Source of the DNA: Clostridia bacterium
Lineage (GTDB): Bacteria > Bacillota > Clostridia > RGIG6154
Reading direction: 5' to 3'
DNA length: 6,493 nucleotides
Assembly: GCA_017622395.1 (NCBI GenBank)
Contig: JAGARF010000186.1
Location: 1 to 6,493, forward strand
A program made the translations under genes and the position numbers. A model generated the notes under the pieces. That model was not told where the DNA came from, searched no databases, and worked only from the letters and a program-made list of their open reading frames with translations. Below, in pieces: positions 1 to 4,278 of this stretch. Position 1 is the first letter of the stretch. Each line of letters opens with the position of its first letter.

Positions 1-693
1 ATGCTCAAAAATATTGAAATTGAGGGAATATTTACCCATTTTGCAACTGCAGACGAGGAAAATGAAGAAAAAACCTTAAAGCAGTTTGATAAATTTATGA
101 ATTTCGTAGAAATGCTGGAAAAAGAAGGAGTACATATTCCTGTGAAGCATTGTGCTAACAGTGCGGCGATTATGAGATTTCCACAGATGCACCTTGATAT
201 GGTAAGACCAGGAATTATTCTTTACGGATATTATCCGTCAATGTATCTTAAGGGAAAAGAAATAGATTTGAAGCCTGTTATGACATTAAAAAGTCTTGTA
301 ACAACTGTTAAAACTGTTGAGCAAGACAGCGAAATCAGTTACGGCGGAACTTATACCGCTAAAAAAGGAGAAAAAATCGCAACTCTTGGAATAGGATATG
401 CCGACGGACTTTTAAGAACTCTCAGTAACAAGCTTAAAGTTGAAGTAAAGGGAGAAAAATTTAATCAGACAGGCAGAATTTGTATGGACCAATGTATGAT
501 TGATGTGTCAAATGCCAATAATATAAATGCAGGAGATGAAGCTGTTATATTCGGCGAAAACAACTCAGCAGATGAATTGGCAGAAATTTGCGGTACTATC
601 AGTTATGAAATATTATGTATGGTTGGGAAAAGAGTACCAAGAGTTTACCTAAATTCTGGGAAGGTTGTAAAAAATATCAGCTTTCTTAACTGA
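1..693 (+). CDS. alr: Alanine racemase, C-terminal part (5' end cut by the window)
   Basis: Alanine racemase is a cytoplasmic PLP enzyme that interconverts L- and D-alanine for peptidoglycan. The window holds 230 residues; the family is usually about 370-390, so the N-terminal part with the PLP-binding lysine lies upstream. The ATG at base 1 is an internal Met, not the start. Visible family signatures are GIFTHFATAD (residues 9-18), HCANSAA (50-56), VRPGIILYG (68-76), SYGGTY (113-118) with the catalytic tyrosine at 114 of the fragment, GIGYADG (130-136) and CMDQCMIDV (161-169). The last lies in the C-terminal beta domain. No terminator follows the stop, so transcripts may read into the antitoxin-toxin genes. 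The alr-mazEF order matches that known from Bacillus subtilis. Identification is secure; only the full length is unseen. Confidence 0.96.
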   Translation: MLKNIEIEGIFTHFATADEENEEKTLKQFDKFMNFVEMLEKEGVHIPVKHCANSAAIMRFPQMHLDMVRPGIILYGYYPSMYLKGKEIDLKPVMTLKSLVTTVKTVEQDSEISYGGTYTAKKGEKIATLGIGYADGLLRTLSNKLKVEVKGEKFNQTGRICMDQCMIDVSNANNINAGDEAVIFGENNSADELAEICGTISYEILCMVGKRVPRVYLNSGKVVKNISFLN

Positions 694-699
694 AATCAG

Positions 700-727
700 T
701 TGCGAAAGGAGAAAAATTGCATATAAT
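700..727 (+). promoter_or_regulatory. Possible second, upstream promoter of the mazEF operon
   Basis: TTGCGA (700-705) and a perfect TATAAT (722-727) are separated by 16 bp. It sits just upstream of the better promoter at 733-761. The -35 match is only fair and the region is A/T rich, so this may be chance. Confidence 0.3.
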
Positions 728-732
728 TGTTA

Positions 733-761
733 TTGACCTGTGAGGTGTGATATTGTATAAT
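733..761 (+). promoter_or_regulatory. Sigma-A promoter of the mazEF operon
   Basis: TTGACC at 733-738 and TATAAT at 756-761 are separated by exactly 17 bp, which is 11 of 12 consensus positions. Transcription should begin near 767-769, about 50 bases ahead of the antitoxin start. It lies inside the alr-mazE gap, so the toxin-antitoxin genes can be transcribed independently of alr. The dyad at 758-794 covers the end of the -10 and the expected start point. Confidence 0.85.
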
Positions 762-794
762 ACACATAGGTGATTTAGTAACCTATTAGTATTA
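758..794 (+). promoter_or_regulatory. 37 bp imperfect palindrome over the mazEF start point (candidate operator)
   Basis: TAATAC (758-763) pairs with GTATTA (789-794), and ATAGGT (766-771) pairs with ACCTAT (781-786). Both pairs share one centre, base 776, so 12 of the 14 arm positions match around a 9-base middle. The left arm overlaps the -10 hexamer and the centre sits just past the expected transcription start. Ribbon-helix-helix antitoxins commonly bind palindromes at their own promoter, so autorepression by the product of 819-1076 is a reasonable inference. The inner arms could instead form a 5'-terminal RNA hairpin. Confidence 0.55.
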
Positions 795-818
795 GAATTT
801 GCGGGGGCAGGGTATATT

Positions 819-1076
819 ATGACACAGCACAGGAAAATCGAACTTAAAATCCCTCAGAGCCTTTATAGCAGAATTGAGCAAATAGCAAAAGAAAACGGTA
901 GAAATATCGATGATTTAGCAAAGGATGCAATCAATTTATATGTGAGGGAATATGAAAAATTAGCCGCAGGCTATGAAGCCATGGGGCAGTTTAATGAAGA
1001 ATACGCCGAAATGTGTTTAGATGCCGACAATCAGGTGTTGGCAGATTGTGAGGAAAAACTTTCGGAGAGTGAATAG
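819..1076 (+). CDS. ndoAI: EndoAI/MazE-type ribbon-helix-helix antitoxin
   Basis: Antitoxin expected to bind and silence the MazF-type RNase encoded directly downstream, and probably to repress its own promoter. The N-terminal half (about residues 5-48) reads as a CopG/Arc ribbon-helix-helix: the strand KIELKIP, then two helices ending in DAINLYVREYEK. The C-terminal tail (about 49-85) is acidic and contains GYEAM, resembling the toxin-binding tail of B. subtilis EndoAI (GYMEM in that protein). The length of 85 aa is normal for the family. The ATG at 819 follows a G-rich stretch (802-812) that is a less canonical ribosome binding site than those of the neighbours. The stop is 2 bases before the toxin's GTG, indicating coupled translation. 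Family assignment is from recognised sequence similarity; operator binding is inferred. Confidence 0.9.
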   Translation: MTQHRKIELKIPQSLYSRIEQIAKENGRNIDDLAKDAINLYVREYEKLAAGYEAMGQFNEEYAEMCLDADNQVLADCEEKLSESE

Positions 1077-1078
1077 AA

Positions 1079-1432
1079 GTGATTGTTAAAAGAGGAGACA
1101 TTTATTATGCGGACCTGAGTCCTGTTATAGGCTCAGAGCAGGGTGGGGTGCGACCTGTTTTAATCGTGCAAAACGATATTGGAAACAAGTACAGCCCAAC
1201 TGTTATCGCAGCAGCAATAACATCTCAGATAAATAAGGCTAAAATGCCTACACACATTGAAATTGATGCAAAAGGATACGGCCTTTCAAAGGACTCTGTT
1301 ATCCTTCTTGAACAGATAAGAACAATTGACAAAAAAAGATTAAAAGAAAAAATCGGTAAAGCAGATGAAAACCTAATGAAAAAAATAAACGAGGCTTTGT
1401 TAATAAGCTTTGGTTTGTGGGAGGTTAATTGA
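1079..1432 (+). CDS. ndoA: MazF/EndoA-family endoribonuclease toxin
   Basis: Sequence-specific, ribosome-independent mRNA interferase of the MazF (PemK-like) family; 117 aa, full length. It matches B. subtilis EndoA closely along its length: MIVKRGD at the start, DLSPVIGSEQGGVRPVL (12-28), QNDIGN, AAITSQI (45-51), THIEIDAKGYG and DSVILLEQIRTIDK. The residues known to be catalytic in the Bacillus enzyme are both present, Arg25 in GGVRP and Thr48 in AAIT. The likely cleavage site is therefore UACAU, as in Bacillus, but that is inferred by homology. It starts with GTG, nine bases after GGAGAG (1064-1069) inside the antitoxin gene. The weaker GTG start may help keep toxin below antitoxin. Its stop directly abuts the next ATG. 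Confidence 0.95.
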   Translation: MIVKRGDIYYADLSPVIGSEQGGVRPVLIVQNDIGNKYSPTVIAAAITSQINKAKMPTHIEIDAKGYGLSKDSVILLEQIRTIDKKRLKEKIGKADENLMKKINEALLISFGLWEVN

Positions 1433-1852
1433 ATGAAGAAAAAAATAACAGCAACTGCTGTGGCGGTAGTGTTAGTGCTTACTTTGGTCACTACATACAT
1501 GGTGTATGCCCAGGCAGGAGATGACAGCGACCCTATTATATCATTAAGCTACCTTAAAGAGGTGTTTGCACCTGAGATAAAAGAGGAGCTTACATTCAAG
1601 GTTGTAACAGTTGAAAGCGGTAAAACAGTTGTCTGCGGTGCAGGAACTGAAGTTATTCAGCGTATGGGTACATCGGAGATTGTTGCAACTGAAAAAGGCG
1701 GAATTGCAGATACAACAGTCGGAACTGATTTGCAGAACGGTACACAGACACCCTCTAACCATTTGCTTATTATACCGGTAGCAGACGGCAGAGGATTTAA
1801 AACAAGTACTGAATGTATCTTTATGATAAAGGGTAAATACGAAATAAAATAA
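1433..1852 (+). CDS. Small exported protein of unknown function, third gene of the mazEF operon
   Basis: 139 aa, function not recognised. Residues 1-28 look like a Sec signal peptide: KKK at 2-4, a hydrophobic core at about 8-24, and an A-Q-A cleavage motif at 26-28. Export of a mature protein of about 111 residues is likely, though the N-terminus could stay as an anchor. The mature part looks beta-rich, with FKVVTVESGKT, a GAGTEVIQR segment, GGIADTTVGTDL, and a closing NHLLIIPVADGRGF followed by MIKGKYEI. From memory this pattern resembles conserved exported proteins of Clostridia without an assigned role; I could not search for them. The ATG abuts the toxin stop (1430-1432) and has GGGAGG at 1419-1424, so translation is coupled to mazF. 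The operon ends at the strong hairpin at 1858-1886. In B. subtilis the position downstream of ndoA is held by rsb stress genes, so the pairing differs here. Confidence 0.85.
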   Translation: MKKKITATAVAVVLVLTLVTTYMVYAQAGDDSDPIISLSYLKEVFAPEIKEELTFKVVTVESGKTVVCGAGTEVIQRMGTSEIVATEKGGIADTTVGTDLQNGTQTPSNHLLIIPVADGRGFKTSTECIFMIKGKYEIK

Positions 1853-1892
1853 AAAAACTAACAATCCTTCAAAGAAGGATTGTTAGTTTTTT
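1851..1892. terminator. Bidirectional rho-independent terminator
   Basis: CTAACAATCCTTC (1858-1870) and GAAGGATTGTTAG (1874-1886) form a perfect 13 bp stem with an AAA loop. An A run (1851-1857) precedes it and a T run (1887-1892) follows. It lies between two convergent genes, so it can end the mazEF operon on the plus strand and the phosphoribosyltransferase gene on the minus strand. Confidence 0.95.
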
Positions 1893-1902
1893 ATAAAATG
1901 AT

Positions 1903-2463
1903 TTATGCTAAAGGGTTTCCATCTGCGTCAAATAGTGGAAGTGGTTTTAAAACTGTGATGTCTTTTCTTTCAATAGCATCGCCCTCGGCTAAAACTGCCA
2001 TCTTGCCAACAATGTTTCCGCCAGCTTTTTCAACAAGGTCAACAAGTGCCGAAAGAGATTCGCCTGTTGATATAACATCATCAACAAGAAGGATTTTTTT
2101 GCCTTTAATCATATTAACCTCGTCTTCGCCTATGTAAAGGTGCTGCTGATGCTGAGTTGTTATGGAGTTTACACAAACCTCAAGAGGGTTTTTCATATAA
2201 ACCTTAAGTCCTTTTCTTGCGATGATGTAGTTGTTTTCGCCACTCTGTCTTGCCATTTCATAGATAAGAGGAATACTCTTTGCCTCGGCAGTAATCATAA
2301 TATCGTGCTCAGGTGCGATTTTTAATAATTCCTCCGCACATTTGCAGGTGAGCTCAACATCGCCGAACATAATAAAGGCGGCAATCTGGAGCTTGTCGTT
2401 TATAGGGAAAAGCTGAAGCTCTCTTTTAAGACCTGCAACTTCAAGTTCGTATGTAGTTTTCAT
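1903..2463 (-). CDS. Phosphoribosyltransferase family protein, adenine phosphoribosyltransferase-like
   Basis: 186 aa from the chosen start. The type I phosphoribosyltransferase PRPP-binding motif is clear at about residues 124-137 (ILLVDDVISTGESL), with paired acidic residues and the TGES phosphate loop. An APRT-like segment lies upstream (about 57-90: ITAEAKSIPLIYEMAR, then YIIARKGLKVYM). The likely chemistry is transfer of ribose 5-phosphate from PRPP to a purine base, in the cytoplasm. The exact base cannot be read from the sequence and a regulatory role is possible. I prefer the ATG at 2463 over an upstream in-frame ATG at 2499: AAAGGA (2480-2475) sits 11 bases before it, and the promoter's -10 (2495-2490) lies inside the longer version. 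It is a single-gene unit convergent with the mazEF operon and shares its terminator. Confidence 0.88.
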   Translation of the reverse strand: MKTTYELEVAGLKRELQLFPINDKLQIAAFIMFGDVELTCKCAEELLKIAPEHDIMITAEAKSIPLIYEMARQSGENNYIIARKGLKVYMKNPLEVCVNSITTQHQQHLYIGEDEVNMIKGKKILLVDDVISTGESLSALVDLVEKAGGNIVGKMAVLAEGDAIERKDITVLKPLPLFDADGNPLA

Positions 2464-2489
2464 ATAATCATCAATCCTTTCACAAATAA

Positions 2490-2518
2490 ATTCTAACACA
2501 GCAAAATTAAAAAGTCAA
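2490..2518 (-). promoter_or_regulatory. Promoter of the phosphoribosyltransferase gene
   Basis: On the minus strand TTGACT (2518-2513) and TAGAAT (2495-2490) are 17 bp apart, and TGT directly precedes the -10 (extended -10). Transcription should start near 2483, about 20 bases before the ATG at 2463. It is back to back with the plus-strand promoter elements at 2520-2553. Confidence 0.7.
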
Positions 2519-2519
2519 T

Positions 2520-2553
2520 TATAATAGACAAAAAGAAAAAAATGTATTATTAT
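2520..2553 (+). promoter_or_regulatory. Candidate promoter(s) for the DUF3006-like gene and WYL regulator
   Basis: Two overlapping options are visible. TAGACA (2525-2530) with TATTAT (2548-2553) has a 17 bp spacer and a TG before the -10, but would start almost at the ribosome binding site. A perfect TATAAT (2520-2525) would give a leader of about 39 bases but lacks a good -35. The region is very A/T rich, so the choice is uncertain. Either overlaps the divergent minus-strand promoter. Confidence 0.45.
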
Positions 2554-2570
2554 ATATTTGAGGTGATTTT

Positions 2571-2783
2571 ATGGAGCCTATGGATTATGTTGTAAAAGAA
2601 ATACAGGGCGAGTATGCAATACTTAAAAACATTGAAGATAACAACGAAATTTTTATTGCAATGCATCTTCTCCCGATGGGAACTGATATAGGAACAAGAC
2701 TGCATTTGAAAATTTTGAATATACATTGGCAGGTGATTAAATGGCAAAGGGAGCTAATCAAAAGCTTAAACTTCTTTATATAG
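2571..2783 (+). CDS. Small DUF3006-like protein, probably with a shifted 3' end
   Basis: 70 aa as read; the function is unknown. Residues 4-44 resemble the short DUF3006 proteins of Firmicutes: an aromatic/hydrophobic start, an acidic-G-x-YAIL motif (QGEYAILKNIEDNNE), then LLPMGTDIGTRL, where the family usually has LP-x-G-x-x-x-G-x-x-L. After Leu44 the reading frame becomes unlike the family and runs 43 bases into the next gene. In the -1 frame from about 2705 the DNA reads FENFEYTLAGD, closer to the family's usual ending, and stops at 2738-2740, directly before the WYL ATG. A one-base loss, a sequencing error or frameshifting would explain this. The ribosome binding site GAGGTG (2560-2565) is good. 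Cytoplasmic, with no signal peptide. Confidence 0.6.
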   Translation: MEPMDYVVKEIQGEYAILKNIEDNNEIFIAMHLLPMGTDIGTRLHLKILNIHWQVIKWQRELIKSLNFFI

Positions 2784-3715
2784 CAAAATATTTTATGGAA
2801 AATACAGATGAGGAACATTTTGTAACAGTTCCTGAAATAATAAGCTATTTAAACAGTAATGATATAAGTGCAGAAAGAAAAGCCGTTTATGATGATATAG
2901 AGTGTCTGAAGCTTTTTGGACTTGATATTTGCTGTGAGAAAGCAAAAACATTTAATTATTATCTTGCATCAAGAGAATTTGAAACACCTGAACTTAAGCT
3001 TTTGGTTGATGCTGTTCAGGCGTCGAAATTTATAACCGTAAAAAAGAGTTTTGCACTTATTAAAAAAATAGAAACCCTTACAAGCAAAGCGGGTGCAGGA
3101 CTTTTAAACAGAGAGGTTTATGTTGCAAACAGAGCAAAAACAGAAAATGAACATATATATTATAATGTAGATAAAATACACGAGGCAATACTTAAAAACA
3201 GACAAATATGCTTCAAATATTACGAATGGGGAACAGATAAGAAAAAGCACTTCAGGAAAGACGGAGAATTTTATAAGGAAGCACCTGTTGCCCTTACATA
3301 CAGCGACGAAAATTATTATCTTATTACATATAAAGAAAAATACAATTCCTATGTTCACTACAGAGTTGACAAAATGGAGCAAACCTCAATAGCGGAGGAA
3401 GAAAGAGTTTTACCCAAAGAGCAATTTGATTTGCCAACCTATGTAAAAAAGACATTTTCAATGTATCGCGGTGAAGAAAAAAGTGTGACGGTTGAATTTG
3501 ATAATTCCCTTGTAGGTGTTGTAATTGACAGATTCGGAAGTAATGTTACCATAGTTCCGTCAGAAAACACCTTTACAGCACATTTAAATGTTGCAGTAAG
3601 TCCATACTTTTATTCCTGGCTTGTAGGTTTTGGAAATAAAGCAAAAATACTGTCCCCTGAAAATGTGAAAGCAGACTTTTTAAACCATATAGAGGAAATA
3701 AGAAAAATTTACTGA
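2741..3715 (+). CDS. WYL-domain transcriptional regulator with N-terminal helix-turn-helix
   Basis: 324 aa, the normal length for an HTH-WYL-WCX regulator. Residues 5-65 form a winged-helix DNA-binding part in which ISAERKAVYDDIECLKLFG (42-60) matches the recognition-helix region common to this group. A WYL domain follows at about 140-215; its namesake triad reads YYL (192-194, in NYYLITY), followed by YRVDKM (207-212). Residues about 245-320 form the C-terminal WCX-like domain (VTVEFD to NHIEEI). WYL domains are known or proposed ligand sensors, often for nucleic acids, and these regulators frequently sit near defence or stress genes. No such target is visible here. AGGTGA (2731-2736) precedes the ATG, and a stop in the shifted reading of the upstream gene abuts it. 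It probably acts at a distant promoter or on the divergent pair upstream. Confidence 0.9.
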   Translation: MAKGANQKLKLLYIAKYFMENTDEEHFVTVPEIISYLNSNDISAERKAVYDDIECLKLFGLDICCEKAKTFNYYLASREFETPELKLLVDAVQASKFITVKKSFALIKKIETLTSKAGAGLLNREVYVANRAKTENEHIYYNVDKIHEAILKNRQICFKYYEWGTDKKKHFRKDGEFYKEAPVALTYSDENYYLITYKEKYNSYVHYRVDKMEQTSIAEEERVLPKEQFDLPTYVKKTFSMYRGEEKSVTVEFDNSLVGVVIDRFGSNVTIVPSENTFTAHLNVAVSPYFYSWLVGFGNKAKILSPENVKADFLNHIEEIRKIY

Positions 3716-3735
3716 AAAAGGAGACGGAATATGTG

Positions 3736-3780
3736 ATATGCACCCCAAAAGTTAGACACTTTTGGGGTGCATATTATTTT
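3736..3780 (+). terminator. 39-base perfect palindrome after the WYL gene, probable terminator
   Basis: ATATGCACCCCAAAAGT (3736-3752) and its complement at 3758-3774 form a 17 bp stem around the loop TAGAC (3753-3757). A modest T-rich tail follows (TTATTTT, 3774-3780). It should stop transcription leaving the WYL gene. The arm plus loop, beginning TGCACCCCAAAAG and running through GTTAGACA, looks like terminal inverted repeats I associate with IS3/IS150-type elements, so it may be an insertion-sequence relic. Confidence 0.7.
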
Positions 3781-3806
3781 ACTGTCCTTTTTATCACCCA
3801 TATAAT
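3778..3806 (+). promoter_or_regulatory. Promoter of the small membrane-peptide gene
   Basis: TTTACT (3778-3783) and a perfect TATAAT (3801-3806) have a 17 bp spacer. The start point would be near 3813, giving a leader of about 45 bases before the ATG at 3858. Confidence 0.6.
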
Positions 3807-3857
3807 TTGTTAAACTCTAATCAAGGTAAGAGAAACACAAATGAAAGGATGATATAA

Positions 3858-4001
3858 ATGAATAAAATAAAAGGTGCTATATTTGGAATGATAATACTTC
3901 TTGCAACACAGATTGCCCCTAAGCTTGTTATATATGCAATTGTACTTGGACTTGTTGTGTATTTTGTAAGACTTATGATGAATATTATCAACGAATGCTG
4001 A
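3858..4001 (+). CDS. Short single-pass membrane peptide, unknown function
   Basis: 47 aa, function not recognised. The ATG at 3858 has AAAGGA (3844-3849) eight bases upstream, a convincing ribosome binding site, and its own promoter and downstream hairpins. The product starts MNKIKGAIFG and then carries hydrophobic residues from about 7 to 37, interrupted by QIAPK (18-22). This suggests either one long or two short membrane segments, with a short basic N-terminus and a polar tail ending in NEC. Such peptides in Firmicutes can be subunits or regulators of transporters, or type I toxin-like; nothing in the sequence decides this. It lies between a WYL regulator and the mgtE operon but is separated from both by terminators. 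The overlapping minus-strand ORF is a shadow. Confidence 0.7.
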   Translation: MNKIKGAIFGMIILLATQIAPKLVIYAIVLGLVVYFVRLMMNIINEC

Positions 4002-4045
4002 CTTTTTTGCCAATCCCCTTATAACTTCACCAAAGGGCAAAAAGT
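4001..4045 (+). repeat. Inverted repeat just after the membrane-peptide stop
   Basis: ACTTTTTTGCC (4001-4011) pairs with GGCAAAAAGT (4036-4045) as ten base pairs with one bulged T, across a 24-base loop. It begins at the last base of the stop codon. It could stabilise the 3' end of the short mRNA or help end transcription with the hairpin that follows. Confidence 0.45.
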
Positions 4046-4053
4046 TAACAGGT

Positions 4054-4082
4054 AAAGCCTGCAGAAAACTGCAGGTTTTTTT
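4054..4082 (+). terminator. Rho-independent terminator of the membrane-peptide gene
   Basis: CCTGCAG (4058-4064), loop AAAA and CTGCAGG (4069-4075) are followed by seven T (4076-4082). AAAG before the stem can extend it by pairing with the T run. It isolates the membrane-peptide gene from the mgtE operon. Confidence 0.85.
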
Positions 4083-4092
4083 CTTTAAACTA

Positions 4093-4121
4093 TTTACAAT
4101 AATTGAAATATTTGTTATAAT
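4093..4121 (+). promoter_or_regulatory. Sigma-A promoter of the mgtE operon
   Basis: TTTACA (4093-4098) and TATAAT (4116-4121) with a 17 bp spacer give 11 of 12 consensus bases. The expected start is near 4128, leaving about 157 bases of leader before the mgtE ATG. That is far longer than the other leaders in this window. Confidence 0.85.
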
Positions 4122-4153
4122 AAACTGAATAAATTTGTAAAAGAGGTGAGATA

Positions 4154-4237
4154 ATGGACGCGGGTAATGCCCAAAGTATAAAACCCAAGGGGCAAAGACA
4201 ACAAAGTGTTAAAGGCGTTTGTTATTTCACATTTTGA
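4154..4237 (+). CDS. Putative 27-aa leader peptide upstream of mgtE
   Basis: The ATG at 4154 follows AGAGGTGAG (4142-4150), as good a ribosome binding site as those of the real genes here. The peptide begins MDAGNAQSIKPKGQRQQ, then continues SVKGVCYFTF. It is basic in the middle, has no signal peptide, and resembles no family I recognise. Its TGA (4235-4237) touches the first base of the 3' arm of the 9 bp hairpin, so a ribosome ending here would open that hairpin. This geometry is typical of attenuating leader ORFs. Codons such as GCG, CCC and GGG are unusual for the neighbourhood, which argues that RNA structure constrains the same bases. It could be non-coding, with the ribosome binding site fortuitous. 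Confidence 0.45.
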   Translation: MDAGNAQSIKPKGQRQQSVKGVCYFTF

Positions 4238-4260
4238 ACAAACGCTAAAGGTTTTTCTTT
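4214..4260 (+). terminator. Hairpin in the mgtE leader, possible attenuator
   Basis: GCGTTTGTT (4215-4223) pairs with AACAAACGC (4237-4245) over a 13-base loop, and a G-U pair can extend it. The T-rich stretch 4251-4260 begins five bases after the stem. It is therefore a weak rather than textbook intrinsic terminator, as expected of a conditional one. Confidence 0.5.
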
Positions 4261-4261
4261 G

Positions 4262-4278
4262 CTCCTTAGAACAGGAGG
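4262..4278 (+). promoter_or_regulatory. Small hairpin able to mask the mgtE ribosome binding site
   Basis: CTCCT (4262-4266) is complementary to AGGAG (4273-4277), the core of the mgtE ribosome binding site, with a 6-base loop. A competing pairing, CTAAAGG (4245-4251) with CCTTAG (4264-4269) and one bulge, would occupy the masking strand and free the site. This suggests two exclusive folds that could set mgtE translation. Confidence 0.4.

Noticed and set aside
717..743. Eight-codon TTG ORF after an AAAGGAG upstream of mazE
   Set aside because: It is too short, starts with TTG and overlaps the promoter elements, so it would not be on the main transcript.
1880..2325. Plus-strand ORFs opposite the phosphoribosyltransferase
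   Set aside because: They are antisense to a recognised enzyme and the first begins within the terminator; no family resemblance.
2464..2499. Upstream ATG at 2499 as start of the phosphoribosyltransferase
   Set aside because: The extension overlaps the promoter -10 and includes the ribosome binding site of the ATG at 2463.
3810..4040. Minus-strand ORF across the small membrane-peptide gene
   Set aside because: It has no ribosome binding site or promoter, and its low-complexity sequence mirrors the plus-strand peptide gene and hairpin.
4128..4215. M-box (ykoK) Mg2+ riboswitch
   Set aside because: Scattered words such as AGGTGAG and TGCCC recall the M-box, but the conserved core and the long multi-helix fold are not evident in the short space. 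I therefore list only an unassigned leader; an Infernal search would settle it.
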